This document shows positions 35,029 to 44,525 of a stretch of DNA of 61,198 nt, piece after piece; position 1 is the first letter of the stretch; each line of letters starts with the position of its first letter. This DNA is from Neocallimastix lanati (nom. inval.). Lineage: Eukaryota > Neocallimastigomycota > Neocallimastigomycetes > Neocallimastigales > Neocallimastigaceae. A program made the position numbers and the translations under genes. The notes beneath the pieces were generated by a model, which made no database searches, was not told the DNA's origin, and worked only from the letters and a program-made list of their open reading frames with translations. The DNA lies in assembly GCA_016946835.1 (NCBI GenBank), contig JACVTC010000175.1:255001-316198 (forward strand). Direction: 5' to 3'.

Positions 35029-35059
<31 letters not shown>
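34713..35059 (+). mobile_element. Insertion present only in unit 1, with poly(A)-tailed GC-richer end (SINE/LINE-like)
   Basis: Relative to units 2 and 3 (empty site near 45150-45170), unit 1 carries about 350 extra bases. The last ~110 bp before the tail (34925-35029) are unusually GC-rich and end in the 8-bp inverted repeat GACTGGAA...TTCCAGTC (34992-34999/35022-35029), then a 30-base A tract (35030-35059). A poly(A)-ended sequence missing from paralogous sites indicates retrotransposition. Its source RNA is not recognised, and no tRNA- or 5S-like promoter is evident. Confidence 0.55.
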
Positions 35060-35061
<2 letters not shown>

Positions 35062-35943
35062 TTATAATAATGTTAAGAATTAATAATTAAATAAATAATA
35101 TTTTCATAATCAATTTAAACAAAGTAATATTTATTTATATAAATTATATTAAATTTTTTATTAATTATCTTTCAAAAATATTATTTTAGGATAATATATT
35201 TATATATTAACCTATATATTAACCTATTTAATATGATTTATTTATAATTTTTTAATTTAAATATTTTTATATATTAATATATTAAAAAATAATAAAATTA
35301 ATTTAAATGTATATATATATTAAAAAAAATTGATTTAAAAAATATTATTTGATAAATTTATTATAAATATTAATATTTAATAATAATTAATAATAAATAG
35401 AAATAATAATAATAATAAAATTAATAATTATAGTAATAATTAATAATAATAATAATAATAAAAATAATAATAATACTAATAATAATGAATAATAATAATA
35501 ATAATATAATAATAATAATATAATAATAATAAATAATAATAATAATAATTATATTAAATAAACAATATCATTATGATATTATACATTTTTATTATAACTA
35601 TGTATTATAGGAGAAAAATTGTACACTAAACATATATCACGTGAATACATTTGATATGGAAGTTACGAATGTGTATAATATTTGTAATTCGCCATATTTT
35701 CAACGTATATTTTTATTTATTGTATTTTAGTATTAAAAAAATAATAAATAAAAGAATAAATAATTTTTCTATTAAGAATTTTTTCTATTTTTATTTTTTT
35801 CCATTTTATTTTATTAATATTTTATTATAAAATATTTTAATAATAAAACCTTTATAAATGTTTAAAAAAAAAAAATTTAACCCTTCCTATTCATTTATTT
35901 TTACAAGCCATATTGTAATACATAATGATCAAATATAAATTAT

Positions 35944-35960
35944 ATCGAAATGCAACACTC
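35944..35960. repeat. Solo MITE-like end (CATTTCG family)
   Basis: TCGAAATGCAACACTCC is the reverse complement of the left end of the element at 42489. No partner end is seen upstream, and the corresponding position in units 2 and 3 has different sequence. Confidence 0.4.
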
Positions 35961-36661
35961 CAAAGTTACACAAAATACTTTGACTAACATTAATTTATAT
36001 AACATAAAATAAAGTAATAACTAAATTAACATAAATTATAAATATATATATACTTTTATTACATAATATATAAAATAATTATTAAGTAGTTTTCATTATA
36101 AATAAATTATAAAATTAATAATAATTTGTTAAAAAAAATTTTGTATTATAAATTTAAAAAAAAATTGTAACAAAAAAAAATATAAAAAAATAGTAGGTAT
36201 AATCCATTTAATTACTTATTTTTATATTAAATATAAATATTAGAAATAAAGTAATAATTTATTTTTATTATATTTAAAAAAAGAGTAAAACTAAATAAAT
36301 TTAAAAGATTTATAATTTATTTTTTTTTTTTTATTTTTAAAATATTTCATATAATAAACAAAAAAATATATATGAAAGAATAAATAATAAATAGACACAT
36401 AACTAAAAATTCTAAATTTATTATCTATATTACTATTTACAAAAGAAGATATTGCATTTTATATAAGGAATTAAAGAATTAGTACCATTATTAAAATTTT
36501 ATATAGAAAATATTCATAATAATAATCTTTAAAAATTCAATTTTAATAAAAATATAAAAGAAATTTTAAATAGAATATAATAATAAAGAAAAATATTCCT
36601 TATTTTAATGATAATTAAATTAAATTAAATTAAATTAAATTAAATTTTAAAAAAAAAAAAA

Positions 36662-39600
36662 ATGGTGAATTATCGATATTTAAATAATTATAGAGATAAT
36701 AATATTAACAATATATTTTTAAGAAGAAGTAATAAATTTAGTGTAAAAAAGGAAGAAGATTTAAATGACTATTTCAAAAATAATATTATTACCACAATAG
36801 GTAATAAACCAAAGTATTCTTTTTTAAAAAATATCCTTGAAATTAAAAGTTGTAATCTTTTAAATTGTAAATTAGTATTAAATGGAAATGAAGTTGAATT
36901 TGAAAATGGAAAACTTATTACTACAACAGAAATAGTGAATAATGATGTTGATATTAAGATTTTAAAAGAATTAATTGAAGCAGAAACTAAGGAAATTAGA
37001 GAGATGATAGTTTTACCTCTAACTCTCAATGCCAATTTATCTACTCTAGGCTACATCATGGATGTTGAACTTTTAAAAATTGTATCATTTTATGATAAAA
37101 ATAATATTGAAAGATTTAGTAAATATTTAATTTCGAAGTTTAAAGAATTCAATGATTCAGACGATGACTATAATCCTATTTATCCAAGTTTTCCTGGTGA
37201 AACTATAGATCCCAGTTCAATTTACCTATATTATTCTCAATGGCTTCATTACTTAGATCATTCCCCAGATTATGATAAAAAATCTCTCATTCCAAAAAGT
37301 TATCAATGGGGTATGAAAAAATTGGATCAAGAAGAAGAAAGTAATTCCAATTTTTTAAGTGAAATTTCAGTAGGAGATTCCAATGAAAAAAAACTAAAAA
37401 TTATTTCTTATGGTGACGAAGAAGAATTTTGTCAATCTATGATGGTACTCATGCAATCTTCAGAAAATTTTGTTGAAAAAGATGCAAATGACATTGATAT
37501 ATTTATGGGTAATGTAATAGATCATGAAAAATATATACCTAAACCAATCCGTAATTTAGAAAATTTAGCCCATGTCACCAACTCCTATCTTAATTATTTT
37601 CGTGGTAAAAATTTACCATTTAATACCATTTATTCCTGGTTTAGTCATTTCAACATATCCTATGATGAAGTATTAATTATTGCTTTAGCATTTTCAAATC
37701 ATTTTAATGTTGCTTCGGATCTTAAAAAATATAGAAAATTTGAATATTTAGGTGATACACATCAAAAAATTTTAATGAAATTTTTAAACGATTGCTCCGG
37801 AACTCATCGTTACAATGAATTTTTAAAAAAAAAGAAAGTATGGTCAAGACTTTGTGGAACTATTTATACGGATAATTTTATGAAGGAATATCCAGAGTTG
37901 GTGAAAGATTTATTAAGAATTTCTAAGGAAGATGTTTTTAATTTTATTTCTATTAATCGATCTCGTAAATACATTGATTTTGATGAGGATAAAGAAGAAG
38001 GAAGTGGAAACAACAGCAGTAGAGGAAATTTAGATGATCTCTATAAAAAGGAAATTGAAAAAGCTTTAAAAAGCAATAGTGAATTTCTTTCTTCAGCCAC
38101 TTTTAAATCTTGTAATCTTTTAAGTAGTATTATTTCAGTGAATGGGACTGATTATGAATTTGAAAATGGGAAATTATTATTAGATGAAGAGGAGGAAGAA
38201 GAGGATGAAGAACAGACGAACGAGAAGGAAAATGAAAATAATTCTAAAAGCAAGGAAGAATTATTTATGAAACCTTTAAAAAGTTTGATGAATAAGGCCA
38301 CCAAACTTATTCGACAAAAATTAAATATAGTTCTTTCTTTAAATGAAAATATTTCTAAATTAGGTTTTTGTATGGATATTCCACTCTTAAAGAAAATAGC
38401 GGTATATGACGAGTATGAAATTGAAGAAATCTATCAATTAATATCTTCAGAATTAGAAAATATAACATGTTCTCGAATCAATTATATGCCACCTTATTAT
38501 AATTTCCCTCGTAATCATCTTTCCATAGAATTAACCTATAAAAGTTATTGTAAGTGGCTCCTTTCCTTGGAATTATTAAACTATGATCCAAATATGATTC
38601 CAACGAATTATAGAACTCGATTTGAACAGTATCACGATGCTGAAGTTATAGAAAATGAAGTAAGGAATATCAAATTAAAAACTCTTTCTATCGGTCATAA
38701 AGATGAATTTTATCAAGTGATGATCCACCTCATGAGTGCCTCGGAAGCCATTTCCAAAGAAGATATTATGGATTTGCATTCCTTTATTAAGTATGAAGAG
38801 AATCGTTTAAAATATATTCCAGAAATGATTCCAAATAAAGAAAATCTTGCCAATATTATTTATCGATTGGTACTCTATTGTATGACTGAGTCACCACCTT
38901 TAGAGACCATTTTACCTTATTATACTAATGTTAATGATGTCTTAAGATTAGCTTTGGTCATGTCTGGAAATCAAGCCTCCGATTTAGGAAGATCAGTAAA
39001 ATTTAAATCATTTAAAAATTCAGAAAGAAGAATATTAATGACACTCTTGAATAATTGCCGTAACCGTTATGAGGACTTTATGAAATATAAAAATATGTGG
39101 GAAAGATTTTGTGAACGAGTACATCCTTCCAAATTCAAGAATCTTTATCCTGACTTAATAAATGATCTACTGGGAAGTTATCGTATATTAGGTACTCCAG
39201 AACATAAAAAAATTAGAATGGAATATCGATTTTATCTTTCTCTCTATGAATTGGATGATCGATTTAAGGAATATAAAGAAAAGGTTCGTAAGTATGTTAA
39301 AGAATTAAAAAAAAAAAGAGAAGAAGAAAAGAAAAAGGAACAAGAAAAGAATGAAAATACAACTAGCACAACAAATAATACTATGAACACTACTTCTAAT
39401 ACCAATGATAATAATAATACTAATGATAATAATAATACTAATGATAATAACAATAATAATGAAAGTCTCATTAGAATTCGTGAAAGATTGAATGTAATAA
39501 GAAATGATAAGATTTTTAATAATATAAATAAAGTATTAGGTGTGAGCGATCTTTTTAATATTTCAGAACATCAAACATTCTTAAAAAAATTTAATAGTAT

Positions 39601-41677
39601 TGAAACTATGCCAAAGGATATAAGAGAATATATTCATCAATATTTATTGACAATTGCAGGCGTAGCCTATAGCAATCTATTAGTTATTATTAATAATAAT
39701 TTTCTAAATAATAGTAACTGTATTTATTGGGATTCAGAAAAACGAAAAAATATGGTTAAAAAAAATTATGAAATGGTGTATGAAGGATTACCGGAAATTT
39801 TAATTCATCATAATGAAACTATTTTACCTACACTTAGAAGAGAACTTTTAGAAAAAAGAATTCAGGAGCTTCAACCATTCATTTTAAAATTAAATAAACA
39901 AAATCTTCAATATAAAAAGGAAAGACCAACATTTAATTCTCAATGGACTGAATTTATGGTCAATCAACAAATAAATGAAGCCGCTCATTTGTTATCTCAA
40001 AAACCAGGAGTTTATCTTCGTCATTTAGATGAATTAATTACAAAGAGTCAAAATGAGGAGGAAATTAAAGAAATTATAACTTTTTTAGAAAAGGTAGCTC
40101 AAAAAGCTTCCGTTAAGGTACTGTTAAGTGTTATGGGCTATTTCCAAAATAGAATAGGAAAAAAAATGAATATGAGAGCTTTTCTTATTAAAAGTAATGA
40201 TAATAGTAAAAGTAATAATAAGAAAGAGAGAGGAAGAAATGGTCATGGTAATTCCTCTATAAAAAGTTCCATTTATTATACAGATAAAGTTAAGGAACCT
40301 CTTAGAGAAGAACTTTGTCATCAAATAATTAAAATTATTGATGAAGCTCTTCTTCAAAAATTTAAAGATAAATCTCCATTCCATGGAGTTTATATTAGTC
40401 CAGAACTTCAAAAAATGTATATTCCTTTTGATCTCAGAAATGCTAGTAAAGGTTTAGAAAATTATACTAAAGGATCTCGATTAGATCTTTCCTTTAAAAA
40501 TATTACTCAAGAAGAAAAGGAACAAATGGTAAAGGATGCAGAGATTGCACTTGAAAAGAAACAAGCCGAAGAAAAACAAATGTATGATAAGAAAAAGAAG
40601 CATGAAATTGATCTCATCAATTTGAAATCAAGAATAAGTAAGAAGGAAAAAGAGATTGAAACGAAATCTAAAGCAATAAATACTCAAAATAAATCAAAAA
40701 AAGAAATAAAACAAATCCTAAAACAATTGAATAAAGAATTAGAAAAAGACCGAAGAATAGAAACACGTTGTAGAAAAGATTTCAATACCGCCTCAGTAAA
40801 ATGGGAAAATCTAGAAAAACAGGTTCAAAAGCTTGAAAAGGATTTAGAGGATAAAAGAAATTGTCCAATCGGTGTCAGTTATAAAAGTATTAGACTTTTC
40901 ACCCTTGGATTTTCTAAATTAATTCTTGAAATATATGATGAAGATTATAATATGATGGCCCTCATTACTAAGAACTCCGATTCCGATTATGGAACCAGTT
41001 ATCAAAAACAATATCATCTATTTTTTGGTGAGGAATGGTCCACCGTATATGCCGATATAGATATTGATACCATTTTAGAACAGAAAGGAAGATATATTAT
41101 GGTAAATATAGGTTCCGATTGTTGTTCATCTCAATTTGGATGGATGGAAAGAGAATTTGTTCATTCCGATGAACCTTTTGAACCATCAACGGTTCGTCAA
41201 ACCATTCAATTAAACTATCAAGGAGAAGCCAGTCCTATCGTTCTTGATTGTAAAACTCGTGAATTTATCTGGTTGGACTATTCATTCCCTCAGAAATATT
41301 ATGAAAAGTTTGTTATAGCTTATCATCGATATAAAAAAATGATGCGTCATCTCAACGCTAATAATTATCAACCTGATGATGTTTATTCTGAAGAAAAAAT
41401 AATGACTACAACGGATAATTATAATAAATTATTAGCTCTTAATTCGAAGATTAAAAAGAGTATCTTTTATTACTTTATGGAACCCATACGACTTTCAATA
41501 GCTGATTTAATTCAAATTCATATTCAAGCCAGAGGAGGAAAGTATTTAGAAAAAGAAGAAGATTTAAGAGACGAAGATACTGCCTTTTACCCTTATATGC
41601 CTTATATTAAGAAAGAAAAGGTACATTATATTAATTGTAATCAATTAGAAGTTCTACTATCCGATTATATGAATTGA
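36662..41677 (+). CDS. Giant TerD-associated-like protein, copy 1 (1671 residues)
   Basis: An intronless frame with a very A-rich leader before ATGG. Residues ~50-425 and ~485-860 are an internal duplication: SCNLL..., EFENGKL, LG(Y/F)xMDxxLLK, ENLA, and a helical segment (DEVLIIALAFSNH ~335; DVLRLALVMSGNQ ~759). An acidic linker lies at ~508-535 and an Asn/Thr-rich linker at ~900-934. Next come SQKPGVYLRHLDEL (~1111), KGSRLDLS (~1270) and a Lys/Glu coiled coil (~1280-1400). A TerD-like beta domain (~1400-1560) has IRLFTLGF, GWMEREF (~1492), FEPSTV and EFIWLD. It ends with ADLIQIHIQARGG (~1614). From family knowledge this order matches bacterial MXAN_6230/SCO0854-type proteins linked to tellurite/stress (Ter) systems. 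The RING part of those proteins is not evident. No signal peptide or membrane segment, so probably cytosolic. Function unknown. Confidence 0.7.
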   Translation: MVNYRYLNNYRDNNINNIFLRRSNKFSVKKEEDLNDYFKNNIITTIGNKPKYSFLKNILEIKSCNLLNCKLVLNGNEVEFENGKLITTTEIVNNDVDIKILKELIEAETKEIREMIVLPLTLNANLSTLGYIMDVELLKIVSFYDKNNIERFSKYLISKFKEFNDSDDDYNPIYPSFPGETIDPSSIYLYYSQWLHYLDHSPDYDKKSLIPKSYQWGMKKLDQEEESNSNFLSEISVGDSNEKKLKIISYGDEEEFCQSMMVLMQSSENFVEKDANDIDIFMGNVIDHEKYIPKPIRNLENLAHVTNSYLNYFRGKNLPFNTIYSWFSHFNISYDEVLIIALAFSNHFNVASDLKKYRKFEYLGDTHQKILMKFLNDCSGTHRYNEFLKKKKVWSRLCGTIYTDNFMKEYPELVKDLLRISKEDVFNFISINRSRKYIDFDEDKEEGSGNNSSRGNLDDLYKKEIEKALKSNSEFLSSATFKSCNLLSSIISVNGTDYEFENGKLLLDEEEEEEDEEQTNEKENENNSKSKEELFMKPLKSLMNKATKLIRQKLNIVLSLNENISKLGFCMDIPLLKKIAVYDEYEIEEIYQLISSELENITCSRINYMPPYYNFPRNHLSIELTYKSYCKWLLSLELLNYDPNMIPTNYRTRFEQYHDAEVIENEVRNIKLKTLSIGHKDEFYQVMIHLMSASEAISKEDIMDLHSFIKYEENRLKYIPEMIPNKENLANIIYRLVLYCMTESPPLETILPYYTNVNDVLRLALVMSGNQASDLGRSVKFKSFKNSERRILMTLLNNCRNRYEDFMKYKNMWERFCERVHPSKFKNLYPDLINDLLGSYRILGTPEHKKIRMEYRFYLSLYELDDRFKEYKEKVRKYVKELKKKREEEKKKEQEKNENTTSTTNNTMNTTSNTNDNNNTNDNNNTNDNNNNNESLIRIRERLNVIRNDKIFNNINKVLGVSDLFNISEHQTFLKKFNSIETMPKDIREYIHQYLLTIAGVAYSNLLVIINNNFLNNSNCIYWDSEKRKNMVKKNYEMVYEGLPEILIHHNETILPTLRRELLEKRIQELQPFILKLNKQNLQYKKERPTFNSQWTEFMVNQQINEAAHLLSQKPGVYLRHLDELITKSQNEEEIKEIITFLEKVAQKASVKVLLSVMGYFQNRIGKKMNMRAFLIKSNDNSKSNNKKERGRNGHGNSSIKSSIYYTDKVKEPLREELCHQIIKIIDEALLQKFKDKSPFHGVYISPELQKMYIPFDLRNASKGLENYTKGSRLDLSFKNITQEEKEQMVKDAEIALEKKQAEEKQMYDKKKKHEIDLINLKSRISKKEKEIETKSKAINTQNKSKKEIKQILKQLNKELEKDRRIETRCRKDFNTASVKWENLEKQVQKLEKDLEDKRNCPIGVSYKSIRLFTLGFSKLILEIYDEDYNMMALITKNSDSDYGTSYQKQYHLFFGEEWSTVYADIDIDTILEQKGRYIMVNIGSDCCSSQFGWMEREFVHSDEPFEPSTVRQTIQLNYQGEASPIVLDCKTREFIWLDYSFPQKYYEKFVIAYHRYKKMMRHLNANNYQPDDVYSEEKIMTTTDNYNKLLALNSKIKKSIFYYFMEPIRLSIADLIQIHIQARGGKYLEKEEDLRDEDTAFYPYMPYIKKEKVHYINCNQLEVLLSDYMN

Positions 41678-42319
41678 TAAAAAAAAAAAATTATAATGAA
41701 ACAAAGCAATATATTTATATATATACGTCATATATATAATATAAGTATTGATTAAATAAGAATTTAATAAAAATTTATAATAGTTATAATAATATATTAA
41801 AAAAATCTTTTTTTTTTAAATTTTAAATATATTTTATTTAGTTTCCTTATATATATATTACAGATATATATTTATAGTTATATTATTATTTTTTTTTTTT
41901 TTTTATAATATATTGATATAAAAATCGGAATATTCAAATTTTAATAATTTTTTTTTTATATAATAATAAAATTAAATAATAAATATTAATAATAAATCAA
42001 ATTTTATATATTATTAATTTTGTGTATTACTTTTAAAAAGAATTCTTTACTTAAAAATCAATATGTAATTAAATTTTTAATATGTATATTAATATTAATA
42101 TATATATATAATATACAATATATTTAAATAAAAGTATAATATATATAAATTTTAAAATATAAATATAATATTTTTATTTTAAAAAACTATATATATATAT
42201 ATTAAGAAAAATTAAGAAAAAAAATATATATAAATTTAAATATGATAGTAATAGAAAATAAAAAAAAAATAAAAAAAAAAAAATAAAGTTTATTTATAAT
42301 ATAAAATCCACAAAGATTA
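41678..42319. other. 3' flank of TerD-like copy 1, nothing recognised
   Basis: AT-rich, (TA)n-containing sequence, repeated at 51856-52497. Confidence 0.5.
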
Positions 42320-42480
42320 GAACTCTTTTTCCAGGTCCATGGAAAAGGAATAGCCTATATCAGGTTTACTAATTACAATTTTCTGCGATTATGATGATAA
42401 TCGATGGTTATCCTTTCTAAAGTAGATTCTAGTACGAAAAGTGTAAATTAGAATACTGGAAGACTGTTGAAAGTGAACCT
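42320..42480 (+). mobile_element. LINE RT-region fragment
   Basis: TTTTTCCAGGTCCATGGA..., AATAGCCTATATCAGGTTTACTAATTA and CAATTTTCTGCGATTATGATGA match 31305-31380 of copy I by eye. This is the region preceding the RT thumb. It is a short, non-coding remnant, repeated at 52498-52658. Confidence 0.55.
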
Positions 42481-42488
42481 GATCTTTT

Positions 42489-42968
42489 GGAGTGTTGCAT
42501 TTCGTAACGTGGCTTGTAAATTTAAATTTGATTCATAATTTAACAGCCTATATCTTTTTCTTTTTTAAATTATTGTAAATTAATATATAAATAAAAATAG
42601 AAATAAATATAAATTGGTTAATTTTTTTTTTTTTTTTTAAATGAAATTTAGATATTATTATTAAATATTTATTAATTTTAGCAAAAATATTAAAATATAT
42701 CTTAAATACTAAAATATATCTTTAAAATTAAATATTATTTTGTATTTTATTATATATTTTGTTAGTATTTTAACAGAAAATACTAAAATATAATAAATAT
42801 TACCATATATTATTTTAAAAAAAGATATTAAAATATTTTTTTATTATTTTATTATTTATTAAAAATTAAATATTATTATTTATTTATTATAATTTAAGCC
42901 ACTCTTACATCAACGGTTTTTTAAAGTACACATTTCATATAGAGCCACGTTACGAAATGCACCACTTC
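42489..42968. mobile_element. MITE-like element, CATTTCG family (no clear target duplication)
   Basis: The left end GGAGTGTTGCATTTCGTAACG and the reverse complement of the right end (GAAGTGGTGCATTTCGTAACG) match over about 25 bp, both followed by TGGCT. About 480 bp; AT-rich interior without coding. The flanks do not show a convincing 9-bp duplication. Copied at 52664-53143. Confidence 0.6.
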
Positions 42969-43017
42969 TGCTTTAAACTTGATATGTAGTAACATTGGAA
43001 TATGTTCAATTAATAAT

Positions 43018-43270
43018 GATAGTGGTGCATTTCGCCAATTTTTGAAAACATGTGGCGCATTAAAATGTGGCATTTCGCCAAATTGAAAATTATTAAATAA
43101 ATAAATCAATAAATAAAATATTATTAAATATTATTAATATTGAATAGAAACAAGTTTAAAAAAAATTATTTTGAATAAATATTTATTTATTTATTCATTT
43201 ATTTATATCAATACTCCATTTGGCGAAATGCAACCTGGCGAAATGCAATTTGGAGAAATGCAACTCTCCC
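43018..43270. mobile_element. 253-bp MITE-like element with 9-bp target duplication
   Basis: The ends GATAGTGGTGCATTTCGCC and (reverse complement) GGGAGAGTTGCATTTCTCC align without gaps. Further CATTTCGCC repeats lie inside both arms. ATTAATAAT flanks it at 43009-43017 and 43271-43279. The duplication length and the target word (compare ATCAATAAT) are the same as for the 1.08 kb element at 1341-2422, so both belong to one family. Copied by the segmental duplication to 53193-53445. Confidence 0.8.
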
Positions 43271-43284
43271 ATTAATAATATCAT

Positions 43285-43613
43285 GTAGTATCTACATATT
43301 ATCGTTGTAATTAATCTATTGTTTTTTTACTTTAGAATTATTTTGTATATGTATTTTTCTATTTAAACTCACATGTAGCTATTGTAAAATGGAAATATAG
43401 GAGATTGATTCTCTCCAAAGTTTGTATTTAAGACATTATTTAGCGGATGGGAATCTTTTTATATTTTTTCACTACTAACATTTTTTTCTTTACATGTACA
43501 TTCTAGTTATTATATGATTATTCAATAGAAAAGTTTTACGTTTTAAAGAGCTTTATTAATTGAAAAGAAAACAATTATTGAAAAGATAAAAAAAAAAAAA
43601 AAAAAAAAAAAAA
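43285..43613 (+). mobile_element. LINE 5'-UTR-like fragment with A tract
   Basis: GGAGATTGATTCTCTCCAAAGTTTGTATTT resembles the leader of copy C (GAGATTGATTCACTCTAAATCTTG at about 15080). ACATGTAGCTATTGTAAAATGG resembles LINE 3' UTR wording (TTCATGTA...). It ends in an A tract at about 43588-43613. Assignment is tentative. Copied at about 53460-53788. Confidence 0.35.
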
Positions 43614-43976
43614 GATTATTCATTATAATAGAATATACAAGTGGCTTATTTTACTTAAATATCTTTGCACAAAGATTTTTGAATCGATAATTTTCTAACC
43701 CTTGTGAAAAATTATAAATATTATTACAGCAATGCAAGATAAAATCAATACTTTATAAAATCAAACATTTACAAAATCATCAAGAACAACGATATAATTC
43801 AAGTTTTCATATATTCAACACTACCATTTTTTTAATATTATTTATAGGGAGTTTATTTTCTCTTTTATTTTTTTTACTTTTATTTTATTATATATATATT
43901 AAAAACAAAATAATTATCTATTTTTATTTTTATTATTATTTTTTATTTTTTACTTCTTTTATTTTATTTTTTTAGG

Positions 43977-44070
43977 CTTACCTTCTCATTCGGATCAACT
44001 GAATCGATTTTCTGAACATTATCGTGAACTAGTTTTTGATGTTACTCACCATAGTCTGGATAATGAATAA
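43977..44070 (+). mobile_element. LINE coding fragment upstream of RT
   Basis: A 31-codon open stretch after TTTTTTTAG reads SDQLNRFSEHYREL and DVTHHSLDNE. It corresponds in form to the linker before RT in copy C (KEQLEVWHNHYKKL). The TTTTTTTAG is probably not a splice acceptor for a host gene. It abuts the point where homology between array units begins (about 44070). Copied at 54152-54245. Confidence 0.5.
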
Positions 44071-44154
44071 AAAAAATTACTTTATATTTAAACTTTTATT
44101 ATTTGTTTTATTTTATTCAATTTTAACTAATATCACATTTTATAAAAGCTTTAA

Positions 44155-44525
44155 ATTATATTTAAAAGATAAATAAAATAAAATAAAATAAATAGTTGAA
44201 ATATAAATATAAAGTACAGATTAAATAAAATAAAATATAATAAAATAAAATAAATAGTAAAATATGAATATAAAGTACAGATTAAATAAAATAAAATAAA
44301 ATAAATAGTAAAATATGAATATAAAGTACAGATTAAATAAAATAAAATAAAATAAATAGTAAAATATGAATATAAAGTACAGATTAAATAAAATAAAATA
44401 GAATAAAATTAATAGTAAAATATGAATATAAAATACAGATTGAATAAAATAAAATAAAATAAAATAAATAGTAAAATATGAATATAAAGTACAGATTGAA
44501 TAAAATAAAATAAGATAAAAGAGAA
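44155..44525. repeat. ~51-bp minisatellite, six copies
   Basis: The unit holds AATATGAATATAAAGTACAG followed by ATTAAATAAAATAAAAT. Copies start at roughly 44195, 44254, 44306, 44357, 44413 and 44468. Unit 1 (34105-34140) has only the AAATA run and no array. The same array occurs at about 54330-54695, and a single inverted copy at 30935-30965. Confidence 0.8.

Larger units (their letters stand above)
33990..36661. repeat. Unit-1 upstream region (diverged from units 2 and 3)
   Basis: From AAAAGCTTTAAA (about 34081) on, this region aligns with 44145-46839 and 54310-57012, but with many substitutions and indels. Units 2 and 3 are nearly identical to each other. Shared landmarks are ATATAGCAA(C/T)TAAATCAG, GTTATGTATTGAATTTC, AAGTTACACAAAATACT and TAGTAGG(T/C)ATAATCCATTTAA. 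It holds (AAT)n at 35400-35550 and a unit-1-only insertion. It includes the promoter of the first TerD-like gene, with an (AAATT)n run just before the ATG. Confidence 0.75.

Noticed and set aside
34925-35029. tRNA or 5S-like RNA gene
   Set aside because: GC-richer with a small inverted repeat, but no cloverleaf, no B-box-like GGTTCRANNCC and a poly(A) tail; more like a retro-inserted sequence.
36769-40411. Minus-strand frames within TerD-like gene 1 (and their copies in genes 2 and 3)
   Set aside because: Antisense shadows of the long intact frame, with compositions dictated by its codons.
35880-42520. Whole TerD-like gene 1 as cargo of a transposon bounded by inverted CATTTCG ends (35944-35960 and 42489-42510)
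   Set aside because: The matching ends occur, but the left one is absent from units 2 and 3, and the right one pairs better with 42944-42968. No flanking duplication was found.
42921-43109. 62-residue minus-strand frame
   Set aside because: It spans the ends of two MITE-like elements; repeated only because of the segmental duplication.
43960-44070. Terminal exon of a host gene after a TTTTTTTAG acceptor
   Set aside because: The 31-codon stretch resembles the LINE linker before RT, and no upstream exon or donor was found.
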